A stretch of 42,836 nucleotides of DNA from Bacteroidota bacterium (GCA_028876495.1 JAGWRO010000058.1:1-42836), one strand, 5' to 3'. Shown: positions 1 to 7,719, numbered from the stretch's first letter. The notes: generated by a model not told the origin, from the sequence alone. Program-made: numbers and translations.

Positions 1-140
1 GGGCTGTCACCCTGAGCCTGTCGAAGGGCTGTCATCCTGAGCCTGTCGAAGGGCTGTCATCCTGAGCCTGTCGAAGGGCTGTCATCCTGAGCCTGTCGAA
101 GGGCTGTCATCCTGAGCCTGTCGAAGGGCTGTCGAAGGGC
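1..140. repeat. Family A repeat: five 25-bp tandem copies plus a partial copy
   Basis: Five near-identical 25-bp units occupy 1-125, each containing CCTGAGCCTGTCGAAGGG. A shortened copy follows at 126-140. Only one position varies (CAC in the first unit, CAT in the rest). The core can fold as CCCT/AGGG with two G.A mismatches and a G-C pair closing a CCTGT loop. The same core recurs at about 1550-1750, 2100-2350, 37.05, 37.14, 38.1, 39.3, 39.4, 41.65 and 42.5 kb. There are no unique spacers, so this is not CRISPR. The array runs off the left edge. Confidence 0.93.
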
Positions 141-225
141 TTTTAATCCGTGCTTGAAAAACCACTAATTTACCCTGGAGTAAAAATAGCCTTGAATAGC
201 CTTCCTTCACCTTTGCTTCAATACG

Positions 226-1518
226 CTACGGAATATAAACGCTTCCTGCATTGCCGGTAACCGGGCCACTGAAGCTGCAATTATCAAAAGTGGCAATTCC
301 CTTAAAATGCAACGTATCCGAATACCTTCCATAATACCTGAACAGGCAATTACTAAATTTGATAAATGGGCTGTTTGAGGTAAATAAAACCTGTCTGCCG
401 GCTATGGAAGTATAGGCAAAATCAAAAACACAATTGCTGATAGAAGTCGGCAATTTGTTTTTACTGTCGCCCGCAGTTATGGTTCCTATACTACCTAAAG
501 ATTCACAATATAAATTGGAAATATGGGTGGGGAACCAGCCTGATTCGGGATTATAGATCAACCGGATGGGCATTCCGGCAATATTACCGCCATCAATTGT
601 ATAATTGCCCGCCTGGTGTTTACCATACATATTGGTAGCAAAAATAGTATGAATGCGCCCCCAGCTATAAAGTCCGCGAATCACATTTCCTTTTTCCTGT
701 GCCTGCCCTGAAGATATTCCCAGCCTCGCATCGCCACAACGGATGTTTTCCATTAAAATAATATCAGCATTGGAAGTAACCCCGTTAGGCGAAATCTCAT
801 AATCAATCGCAAAATTTCCCACATTCAGATCATGTAACTGTACCGCCGTAGAACCTCCTTTGTTTTTCGATCCATCATAATCTATTACGATCCCCGCCAG
901 GTTTTGTCCGGTTGTGGGATCATTATAATCTGAAAAAGGAATGGAATAATAAGCCGACCCGTTCACAGAAGGAGAATGAAAATTTCCTGTCAATGTCAGG
1001 TGATCTATTTCAGCGCCTTTCAGGTACTGGCCTCCCAAAGCAAAATCGTTACCGGTATAATGCAATACGGTACCATCATTCCATATACCTCCCTCCCCGT
1101 AAATATGGATTGACGCGCCAACATAACGATTATGATCTAATACATATATCTTCAATGATTGCGAGAATTTATAAACACCCTTGGGTATAAACAAAGGCAT
1201 CGAATTGATACAAGTGTGGATCGATTGAAGCAACGCTGCTGAATTATCCGGGTTTTGCGGGGAAGCACCATACCACATGGCCGAAAATTCCCTTGCGCGG
1301 CAACCTTCTAATTTTATAGAAGGCTCAAATATCTGAATAAAAGGATTGGCCTCTATCAATGCATTCTTAATGGTGCCTTTCCCCTTGATTTTGGCCGATA
1401 TATGTAAAACCTTTCCCTGCAAATCCCACGTCCCGGAAATCGTGGTATCCCTTGTAACTGACGTAGCGGAAGTTTTAAAAAAAACCAAAACCAGTAAAAA
1501 CAGAATGGAGATTTTCAC
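226..1518 (-). CDS. Secreted right-handed beta-helix (pectate-lyase-like) protein
   Basis: This 430-residue protein starts with a clear export signal: a Lys, then a hydrophobic stretch over residues 4-14, then a small-residue region near 17-20. Around residues 80-120 it has the entry motif of the pectate-lyase/tail-spike superfamily: WYGASP, then NPDNSAALLQSI, then PLFIPKGVYKF. The rest is rich in Asn, Gly and short beta-strand-like segments, as expected for a parallel beta-helix. Such proteins cleave or bind acidic polysaccharides, or act as phage-tail-like depolymerases. No catalytic residues can be assigned by eye. It lies at the distal end of the glycan locus, separated from it by the GIY-YIG gene and repeats, so it may belong to the locus or be independent. 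The start at the signal peptide Met is well supported. Confidence 0.8.
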   Translation of the reverse strand: MKISILFLLVLVFFKTSATSVTRDTTISGTWDLQGKVLHISAKIKGKGTIKNALIEANPFIQIFEPSIKLEGCRAREFSAMWYGASPQNPDNSAALLQSIHTCINSMPLFIPKGVYKFSQSLKIYVLDHNRYVGASIHIYGEGGIWNDGTVLHYTGNDFALGGQYLKGAEIDHLTLTGNFHSPSVNGSAYYSIPFSDYNDPTTGQNLAGIVIDYDGSKNKGGSTAVQLHDLNVGNFAIDYEISPNGVTSNADIILMENIRCGDARLGISSGQAQEKGNVIRGLYSWGRIHTIFATNMYGKHQAGNYTIDGGNIAGMPIRLIYNPESGWFPTHISNLYCESLGSIGTITAGDSKNKLPTSISNCVFDFAYTSIAGRQVLFTSNSPFIKFSNCLFRYYGRYSDTLHFKGIATFDNCSFSGPVTGNAGSVYIP

Positions 1519-1546
1519 AGAATAGAAATTTGAATTATTTATTTAC

Positions 1547-1748
1547 TGTCATCCTGAGCCTGTCGAAGGGCTGTCACCCTGAGCTTGTCGAAGGGCGATT
1601 CAAAAAGTTAATCACCCCGGTAAGTTAATGTCACCCTGAGCTTGTCGAAGGGCGATTCAAAAAGTTGATCATCCCGGTAAATTAATGTCACCCTGAGCCT
1701 GTCGAAGGGCGTTTCAAAAAGTTAATATCAACCTGAGTTTGACGAAGA
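1547..1748. repeat. Family A repeats in a 57-bp tandem arrangement
   Basis: Two short-spaced copies come first. Two full 57-bp units then follow (1574-1630 and 1631-1687). Each joins the CCTGAGC core to a constant tail containing GATTCAAAAAGTT and CCCGGTAA. A third, degenerate unit begins at 1688, and at about 1728-1748 it carries a mutated core (CCTGAGTTTGACGAAG). That last copy lies inside the 3' end of the GIY-YIG gene. The same 57-bp tail reappears on the other side of the gene at 2290-2334. Confidence 0.9.
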
Positions 1749-2060
1749 AGCAGAAGGCGGATGTTCTGTATAATTCTTAGCCAGTTTTTTTATTTCTTCC
1801 CAATCCTCTTTAAAAAGTGCCTCTTTCTTTTTCCTTGACCATCCTTTGATTTGTTTTTCCCATAAGATAGCCTGTTTTATATCTGTCGCATGAATAGAAT
1901 ATTTCAAAGACACCGGCCTTCTCTTAAAAGTATAACATTTGGCATTAAAACCAGTTTCATGTTCCCACAACCTCCTTTCCAGGTTATTGGTTACACCGGT
2001 ATAATAGCTTTTATCACTGCACTCCAGGATATAAACATAATAATGATGACCTTGTTTCAT
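1728..2060 (-). CDS. Solitary GIY-YIG endonuclease-domain protein (UvrC/URI-like small family)
   Basis: This 110-residue protein is a single GIY-YIG domain. It has VYIL at residues 9-12 and YTG at 20-22, then LERRL with the catalytic Arg (29 or 30) and WEKQIKGW with the catalytic Glu at 68. These match the small stand-alone GIY-YIG proteins common in Bacteroidota, which are often annotated as excinuclease subunit C-like. The family hydrolyses DNA using one divalent metal ion. Residues 101-110 (PPSASSSNSG) lie beyond the domain and are encoded by a degenerate family A copy, whose TCA also supplies the reverse-strand stop. The gene is bracketed by oppositely oriented family A cores (about 1732-1747 and 2101-2116) inside a longer array. 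This resembles RAYT transposase/REP arrangements. A role in mobilising the repeat is inference. Confidence 0.9.
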   Translation of the reverse strand: MKQGHHYYVYILECSDKSYYTGVTNNLERRLWEHETGFNAKCYTFKRRPVSLKYSIHATDIKQAILWEKQIKGWSRKKKEALFKEDWEEIKKLAKNYTEHPPSASSSNSG

Positions 2061-2099
2061 TATTTATTCTTTCTTAAAAACCCCTTCATTATAACCCGC

Positions 2100-2117
2100 C
2101 TTCGACAAGCTCAGGCT
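2100..2117. repeat. Family A core in inverted orientation upstream of the GIY-YIG gene
   Basis: CCTTCGACAAGCTCAGG is the reverse complement of the family A core. It lies about 40 bp upstream of the GIY-YIG start codon. Together with the forward copy at 1732-1747 it forms terminal inverted repeats around the gene, matching at about 14 of 16 core positions. It is the only inverted copy in the left array. Confidence 0.9.
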
Positions 2118-2150
2118 GACACTGCAATTAATTGCTTTAGAAGTTACTGT

Positions 2151-2349
2151 CACCCTGAGCCTGTCGAAGGGCTGAGCCTGTCGAAGGGCTGAGCCTGTCG
2201 AAGGGCTGAGCCTGTCGAAGGGCTGAGCCTGTCGAAGGGCTGAGCCTGTCGAAGGGCTGAGCCTGTCGAAGGGCTGAGCCTGTCGAAGGGCGATTCAAAA
2301 AGTTAATCACCCCGGTAAGTTAATGTCACCCTGAGCCTGTCGAAGGGCT
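2151..2349. repeat. Family A array: eight 17-bp copies plus a 57-bp unit
   Basis: Eight direct 17-bp copies of CTGAGCCTGTCGAAGGG run from 2155 to 2290 without interruption. They are followed by the 57-bp-type tail (GATTCAAAAAGTT to CCCGGTAA) and a further core copy at about 2329-2348. The stop codon of the next gene (methyltransferase, minus strand) starts right at the end of this copy. The 17-bp unit is the hairpin alone, without the spacer seen in the 25-bp and 57-bp forms. This suggests expansion by slippage or recombination. Confidence 0.93.
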
Positions 2350-3060
2350 TCATTCAACCCGTTCATAAACAAAAAAATCACAAAAAGGTTGATTGCTGAT
2401 TTGTTCGGACAACCTGAAATTCAAAACATGCTGCTCAATCCATTTGGAAAACCGTCGATGCCGCACATGATATTTCTTTTCCTCATCCACATCCCATGCA
2501 TAAATGATCACATATTTTGTGGCAGCATTAAACAACCCGCTCATGTAACTTTCAAACACTTCATCTTCCACCAGGTGATAAATCACATCAAGCGATAATG
2601 CCAGTTCCCCAAAAAAAAGTTGCCCGTCTTCCGGTAATGTTTTTTGATCACAAACAAAAAAACGCTTAGACAAATCCTCTTTAAAAAGGCCCCTGCATTT
2701 CTTAATAGCTGTTGGTGAAACATCCAGTCCTGTGTAAGATGGGAATCGAAAATAACTGAGTTGATTTCCATCTCCACAGCCAAATTCTATAATGTTTTGT
2801 ATCTTTTTTTTAGCAACAAACCGGTTCAATACAGACGCTTTATACAAAGCCTTTTCACCATATGAGCCTGCGCCTGAATTACCGTTTGTAAGATATCTTT
2901 TCTCCCAGTAACCGGCAGATCCCGGAAAAGCCCTGTTAAAGGTTTTTGTGAATAAATACCTGCTTAACCGGTTGCCCATCAATAACCGGTACCCGGTTTG
3001 TTTCATTGATTTCATGTAGATTCCACTTACTTTTTCATCTCTATTGGCGTACAAAAACAA
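2350..3060 (-). CDS. Class I SAM-dependent methyltransferase
   Basis: This 236-residue protein has a SAM-binding motif I at residues 90-98 (IIEFGCGDG) and an acidic motif II near YTGLDVSP. A motif IV-like segment follows (LALSLDVIYHLVED). The upstream YWEKRY...NSGAGSYG segment is typical of small-molecule and glycan-locus methyltransferases of the Methyltransf_25 type. The likely role is methylation of a sugar or lipid intermediate, but the substrate cannot be read. It is the last gene of the glycan block and lies 34 nt after the polymerase-like gene. The start is uncertain: residues 16 and 19 are also Met, and homology is expected to begin near there. The stop codon abuts the family A repeat. 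Confidence 0.85.
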   Translation of the reverse strand: MFLYANRDEKVSGIYMKSMKQTGYRLLMGNRLSRYLFTKTFNRAFPGSAGYWEKRYLTNGNSGAGSYGEKALYKASVLNRFVAKKKIQNIIEFGCGDGNQLSYFRFPSYTGLDVSPTAIKKCRGLFKEDLSKRFFVCDQKTLPEDGQLFFGELALSLDVIYHLVEDEVFESYMSGLFNAATKYVIIYAWDVDEEKKYHVRHRRFSKWIEQHVLNFRLSEQISNQPFCDFFVYERVE

Positions 3061-3094
3061 TATAAAGTTTCCGCATAAGCAGGAATAGTATGAA

Positions 3095-4483
3095 TCAACC
3101 GGCCGGCGTTTTACTGGTCTTGATCTTTTGTGGATTAAGCCTGAATTTTACTTTCCATGCTTCCACCATTACATAAATTAAAAAACAGGATTTTACCAAA
3201 TGCCCCATGATAGTTTGCAGCTCGCAATCCGGGCGGATCGGATAATAAAAAACAAGGGGTATAAATAAAATGAGCACAGGATATTTAAATGAGTGTTTAT
3301 AAAAAGCGTTCAATACTTCACTGAACAACAACCCATAAAAAAACATGAAGATTACACCGCCTAAGGTGCCGAAATTCACATACGCATCTCCCAGGGAACT
3401 TAAAGCCATCGAGGTCCCCGGTAACAATACCATGCCGGAATACTTCATAAAGATGGTTCTGTCTCCAGCCCTTAATTTATTGGGCGCCAATATTCGGGGC
3501 AAAACGGCTGATCTAACAATTTCCATCATTTCAGCTCCATCCTCATAAGGTACCTTATAAGGCACAGTCTGCATAATGTTCGTAACAATATATCCCTGGT
3601 TGATCCGGATATTACTTTGCGCAATACTGGCTAGACTGAAACTGCCCTGGGATTGGGACTCGTCATACGAATTGGCAAACGATTCGATATTCCCCTGTTC
3701 ACCTTCTTTCCAGGTAGCTTGCCTGTAATTCGCTTTCAATTGTTGAATCACCAATGCGAGCAACATAAAACCACCTACAAAAATGGCCTTCACTTTAATG
3801 CTCGGTTTATATTTAATGGCAAATATAGTCCCAAGAAATATCACCCAGATCAGGAGATCGTGAAACATCGCTGCGCGTAAGGAAGATATAAGGATAGCCC
3901 CATATACCAATACCAGGAAGCCGGGTTTTAAATGTTTATTACCCAGGATAATTAAGAAAACACCAATAAATTTTAACCCGGATATAAGTACGAAAACAAA
4001 TCCGAGTTCAGCACCAAAAAAAGGAGCCACAAAGCTGGATAAAAATCCCATTCCTACAAAATAATAAGGTAAGGTTTCGTTTTCGCTCACGTACCGTTTT
4101 ATTTTTTCCTCATTCACAAACTCGCCCTTCAGGTTACCTGCTGTAACATGCAAACCAGCTATAAAGCATAGCATGGCCGGAATGGCATAAGAAAGGTATT
4201 CAAATTCAGGGATCTGCATCTGCGACTCAGGCCGTTGGTAATGGTCCAATCCGTTGTAAGCTAATGTGGGTCCCAGTAACATTTGCAGGCACATTAGTGA
4301 GCCTGCCAGGTATCGTACCGGGATTATATATCCTATCGAGTAAAATAATAAAAAAAACTGGTGCAGGGTAATTAAAATGGCTAAGTACGACATCCATGAA
4401 ATATGGAAAAATGCCACCCTGATGAGGATAGCCATAAGAGTATACACTCCCCAATCTATCTTGCCCTTAAATAGTGAATTCAA
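3095..4483 (-). CDS. O-antigen polymerase-like polytopic membrane protein (Wzy-type)
   Basis: This 462-residue protein is very hydrophobic, with roughly ten predicted membrane segments. A long loop between about residues 250 and 330 contains charged stretches and RQATWKEGEQGN. The last third includes GDAYVNFGTLGGVIFMFFYGLLF, a layout typical of O-antigen and oligosaccharide repeat-unit polymerases (EpsG/Wzy-like). Members polymerise lipid-linked repeat units on the outer face of the inner membrane. Ligase (WaaL-like) function cannot be excluded, since the families share topology. It lies in a glycosyltransferase operon, 9 nt downstream of a GT4 gene. No Wzx flippase is seen in the window, while an ABC exporter is present about 28 kb upstream. 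Confidence 0.78.
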   Translation of the reverse strand: MNSLFKGKIDWGVYTLMAILIRVAFFHISWMSYLAILITLHQFFLLFYSIGYIIPVRYLAGSLMCLQMLLGPTLAYNGLDHYQRPESQMQIPEFEYLSYAIPAMLCFIAGLHVTAGNLKGEFVNEEKIKRYVSENETLPYYFVGMGFLSSFVAPFFGAELGFVFVLISGLKFIGVFLIILGNKHLKPGFLVLVYGAILISSLRAAMFHDLLIWVIFLGTIFAIKYKPSIKVKAIFVGGFMLLALVIQQLKANYRQATWKEGEQGNIESFANSYDESQSQGSFSLASIAQSNIRINQGYIVTNIMQTVPYKVPYEDGAEMMEIVRSAVLPRILAPNKLRAGDRTIFMKYSGMVLLPGTSMALSSLGDAYVNFGTLGGVIFMFFYGLLFSEVLNAFYKHSFKYPVLILFIPLVFYYPIRPDCELQTIMGHLVKSCFLIYVMVEAWKVKFRLNPQKIKTSKTPAG

Positions 4484-4492
4484 TTTTTAAAA

Positions 4493-5638
4493 TTAATGTC
4501 CTTTAAAAACCTTTTCCAATGCAGGTTTGAAGTGCATTTCAAAATTAAGTGAATTTTCAAACTCCTTCCTGCCCGATTTACAGTCAGAAGGAATATTTTT
4601 TATGATGGCTTCAAGCATTTTCCTGGTTACAATTTCAGAACCGTCGGTAAAATAAACCCAGCCATAACTGCCAAGGTATTTGTTAAACTGTTCGTTATTA
4701 TTTACAAGTACAGGAAGGCCGCTTGCCGCATATTCATAGATCTTATTGGAAGAAGTACCTTGTGTAAGGCTTACCGCATCAGAATTCGCATTAATACCAA
4801 TGCCAATATCGCAACCACGGGTCAGAGAGGGTAAATCCCTGTATCCGCCTATTCCTATCCAGTTCACCTGGCCGGTAACATTGTATTCTTTGGCAAGTTG
4901 GTCGATAGAGGATCTATAATCGTCGCTCACAGAACCTTTTAAAACTAATTGTAATTCATAACCGTTTATTTTTTCGCCCAGCAATTTCGTGATCACTTCA
5001 AGGCCGTGCCCCGGCCCGATAAATCCCTGGTAAATAATACGAACCCTGTCGTTTTCAAAATGAGTTTTGTGTTCTCTTTTATAAACCTGTAAGGATGGAT
5101 AGTTGGGTATAATGAAGACAGGTATTTCCGGCTTCAACATGGGGTAGAAGGCTAACCTTTCGCGGGAAGGCAGTGAAAAAAAGTCAATATGCTTCATCGC
5201 TTTCAATTCATACTTTGCCGCCCAATAACCTAACGAATATTTTCTTAGCTTTCCCAAATCCGGAAGGTCATGATTGTGATACCATACCTTTTTCTTATGC
5301 CAGAAACGTCTTAAAACGAAAAAGGCAAAAAGCGCGAATGGGTCATAAAGTAATACCAGGTCTGTAGCCTTATTTTTTGCCTCACGATAAAGTGAAAAAG
5401 AAAATTGCAGGAAAGAGGAAATTTTTGTCAGCAAAGGTTGTTTCTCCATATCCCTTACCGATACCTGCTTCCCTATTTTCCTTAACCTCACATTGGGTGG
5501 ATAAGGGTAATCGTCAACACTGTTATTTCTGCTGATCACCACCACTTCATCCATTTGCCCCGCAAGGTTCAATATGGCATTGATCGTTGGAGGAAAAAAA
5601 TCGGGATCAACATAAACAGCAACTACCGCTCTCTTCAA
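4493..5638 (-). CDS. GT4-family glycosyltransferase
   Basis: This 381-residue protein has a GT-B fold. The N-terminal domain includes VWYHNHDLPD at about 125-140, and a linker leads to VRIIYQGFIGPGHGLE. The C-terminal nucleotide-sugar site is SSNKIYEYAASGLPVLV, the E-x7-E region of GT4 retaining enzymes. It probably adds a sugar to a lipid-linked glycan at the cytoplasmic face of the membrane. The start matches the usual beta1 strand (MKRAVVAVYVDPDFFPP). It is followed downstream by the polymerase-like gene with 9 nt spacing. Upstream there is a 686-bp repeat-containing gap, so it may have its own promoter, though none was recognised. Confidence 0.88.
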   Translation of the reverse strand: MKRAVVAVYVDPDFFPPTINAILNLAGQMDEVVVISRNNSVDDYPYPPNVRLRKIGKQVSVRDMEKQPLLTKISSFLQFSFSLYREAKNKATDLVLLYDPFALFAFFVLRRFWHKKKVWYHNHDLPDLGKLRKYSLGYWAAKYELKAMKHIDFFSLPSRERLAFYPMLKPEIPVFIIPNYPSLQVYKREHKTHFENDRVRIIYQGFIGPGHGLEVITKLLGEKINGYELQLVLKGSVSDDYRSSIDQLAKEYNVTGQVNWIGIGGYRDLPSLTRGCDIGIGINANSDAVSLTQGTSSNKIYEYAASGLPVLVNNNEQFNKYLGSYGWVYFTDGSEIVTRKMLEAIIKNIPSDCKSGRKEFENSLNFEMHFKPALEKVFKGH

Positions 5639-5667
5639 TTATCTAAGTATTTTATCAGTAAAAATGA

Positions 5668-5936
5668 GATTGCCACGTCGCTATTTAAACTCTGTAAAGT
5701 GATTGGCATCCGTTCAGTTCCCCCACAATGACGTTCCAAATGACAATCTGTTCATTAAGGAACATGAAGCCCGTCGTTTACGTCATTGCGCATAATAAAA
5801 GTTGTAATTTATAAAATCTTTTGCGCCGTGGCAATCTGTTCATTAGAAAAGCAACAAACACCCTTTTAAAGATTGCCACGTCGCTATTAAAACTCTGTTA
5901 AACAATTAACATCCGTTCCGCTCCTTACAATGACAT
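5668..5936. repeat. Family B palindromic repeat, copy 1
   Basis: The left arm GATTGCCACGTCGC (5668-5681) is answered by GCGCCGTGGCAATC (5823-5836), matching at 13 of 14 positions. CAATGACG (5726-5733) is answered by CGTCATTG (5781-5788). This gives an imperfect palindrome of about 170 bp, and a third arm repeats at 5871-5936. A conserved RGCAATCTGTTCATTA-like tail follows the arms. The structure resembles a non-coding MITE- or REP-like element. No ORF lies inside it. Related copies lie at about 6290-6315 and 7434-7717. Confidence 0.85.
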
Positions 5937-6324
5937 TCATTGTAATAATTGATTTCCAAATTCTATTGGAGAACGTCATTTCAGATTTTTTCCTTTAAAT
6001 CGCAAAAGGTAGCAACTCGCAAGGACGCAACCGGAAGAATGCCACAATCAATGAAAATAACTTAAACTACAGGCTTTTGCCGCGCGCCAGCAGGGAAAAA
6101 CGCGCGGAGCGATCGGGTTTTCCTTGATTTTTTGTTTCTTTTGTATCAAGACAAAAGAAAGGGTAAAGGCTTAGAAGCCGATCAAATATAGTAAACCAAC
6201 AAATTTTTTCATTTCTTCTTTTACCTCATAGCAAAATATTGCCAAAGCGCCATTAAACTAAAAACAGGCGATAATGATTAATGAAGGCTTCTTACAATAA
6301 CGTTCCAAATGACAGTACCTCTCC
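5937..6324. other. Gene-free stretch with two hairpins and a family B fragment
   Basis: No convincing gene lies here on either strand. The visible structures are a GC-rich inverted repeat (CCGCGCG at 6080-6086 against CGCGCGG at 6101-6107) and a perfect 10-bp stem (TTTCTTTTGT at 6135-6144 against ACAAAAGAAA at 6151-6160, loop ATCAAG). A partial family B end follows at about 6294-6315. The second stem lacks a following T-run on either strand, so it does not look like an intrinsic terminator. Confidence 0.6.
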
Positions 6325-7350
6325 TCACCCAAATATCTTCTCCAACACCTCCTTTAACCTCGCTTCATGCGAATAACCACTGGCGAGGCACCTTGCACGC
6401 CCTGCCTCCGCAATCAACTTTCGTTCTGCCGGATGTTCCAGGTAGTACTTTACTTTTTCCAGTAATTCTTTTTTGCTTTCAAAAAAAACAGCTTCCTTCC
6501 CTTCTTCAAAAAGCCACTGATGTACACCACTCTTTTCTGCCAGCATAAATGCGCCGCAAGCAGGAAGCTCAAAGGTCCTGCTATCCTGCTCATCCCTGTT
6601 GGCGTGACGCAAAAAATGCAACGCAATGTCAAACCCGTTAATCGTTTTTACATAAGCCTCTCCATAAACAGACGGCCCTTGATAATAGGGTTGAATCATT
6701 TTCCAATGCCTGCCCTTTTCCCAATCATTACCGGTAATACTGACCCGGATGTTATTTTTTAGAAGGTGCACAATAGATTCTTCACGCGCGCTTTCATAGG
6801 TTCCGATAAAACCTATGGGTGTTTTATATTGTTGTAGGTCTGGACCGGTTAAAGTAAGAGGGCGGTGCAATCCGGGATCATAGGACCGGTAGCATATTTC
6901 CACGCGATTCGCACCATATTTTTTCAATTCTGCTATATTGATATTGCGTTGCACAAAATGAATATCATAAAATGGAGCGGTATGTAAACCAAGCCTCCAC
7001 GCATTTTTATACTTTCCCGTTGGATCATCCGTTATAAGATTAATGATCTTTACAGAAGGCACTGCTTTCCTTATTTTCTTTAATGTCACTGATCTAAGAA
7101 AAGGTTTATTATCAACCCATATAATTTCCGGGGCAGTTTCTTCAATGGCTTTCAATATCTTCTTATTTAAAGCAAGTATCCCGGGCCCCACATTCAGGTG
7201 GTGATGAAATTTTTCAAACAAACCGCCAAAAATATAGGGATCCGTATCAATGGGTATCATTTTATTTCCCATTGATTTCAGCGTCTTATACCTGCCATAA
7301 GAATTGCTGTATTCATTTAAACTGCCAATGTATAGTATTGATTTTTCCAA
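6325..7350 (-). CDS. CgeB-like glycosyltransferase (Glyco_trans_1_2 family)
   Basis: This 341-residue protein has the CgeB/YkvP-type layout. The N-terminal half is loosely GT-B-like, with PEIIWVDNKPFL near 94-105. The C-terminal part is characteristic: an SRTFELPACGAF-like segment, then a conserved EGKEAVFF stretch and the terminal helix after YSHEARLKEVLEKIF. CgeB in Bacillus modifies the outer spore surface. In glycan loci this family acts as a cytoplasmic sugar transferase with unknown specificity. The gene stands alone between two gaps, both holding family B repeat copies, so it is probably transcribed separately or by read-through. It could have been inserted as a unit. Confidence 0.87.
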   Translation of the reverse strand: MEKSILYIGSLNEYSNSYGRYKTLKSMGNKMIPIDTDPYIFGGLFEKFHHHLNVGPGILALNKKILKAIEETAPEIIWVDNKPFLRSVTLKKIRKAVPSVKIINLITDDPTGKYKNAWRLGLHTAPFYDIHFVQRNINIAELKKYGANRVEICYRSYDPGLHRPLTLTGPDLQQYKTPIGFIGTYESAREESIVHLLKNNIRVSITGNDWEKGRHWKMIQPYYQGPSVYGEAYVKTINGFDIALHFLRHANRDEQDSRTFELPACGAFMLAEKSGVHQWLFEEGKEAVFFESKKELLEKVKYYLEHPAERKLIAEAGRARCLASGYSHEARLKEVLEKIFG

Positions 7351-7433
7351 ATACTTTTCAGGTTTAGCGGCAAAATTCAGTCCCGATTCCCATTTAAAAT
7401 TTAAGACAAGGAAGCCTCTTATTTATGTCAGTA

Positions 7434-7717
7434 ATGACGTTCCAAATGGCAATCTCTTAATTAAGGAACTCGAAGCCCGTCATTTACGTCATTGCGAGGC
7501 GCATGACAGAAGTTGTAGTTTGACAAATCTTCCGCTCCATGGCAATCTGTTCATTCAGAAGGCAAAACTGTACAAATAATAAGATTGCCGCGTCGCCATT
7601 AAATTTTCTTACACGATTAACATCTGTTAGGGCTCCTTACAATGACGGTCAGGTCGCGTCGCCAAAAAAATTCCGGAAGCGATTGAAATTCATTTAGCTA
7701 CCTTCCAAATGGCAATC
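7434..7717. repeat. Family B palindromic repeat, copy 2
   Basis: This repeats the parts seen at 5668-5936: AATGACGTTCCAAATGGCAATC (7434-7455), CGTCATTGCGAGG (from 7488), GGCAATCTGTTCATT (7541-7555), GATTGCCGCGTCGCC (7583-7597), CAATGACG (7640-7647) and CCTTCCAAATGGCAATC (7701-7717). Arm order is shifted relative to copy 1. The right end lies 3 bp from the stop codon of the next gene. With copy 1 it brackets the CgeB-like gene. The rest of this 369-bp gap shows nothing coding. Confidence 0.83.
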
Positions 7718-7719
7718 TT

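Noticed and set aside
1890-2192. Plus-strand ORF across the GIY-YIG gene and family A repeats
   Set aside because: It is antisense to a clear GIY-YIG domain, and its end is translation of the repeat itself (HPEPVEG-type string).
1-2349. CRISPR-like tandem repeats
   Set aside because: Units are directly abutting or share a constant tail, with no unique spacers and no cas genes.
6135-6160. Intrinsic terminator
   Set aside because: The 10-bp stem is perfect but AT-rich, and neither strand has a T-run after it.
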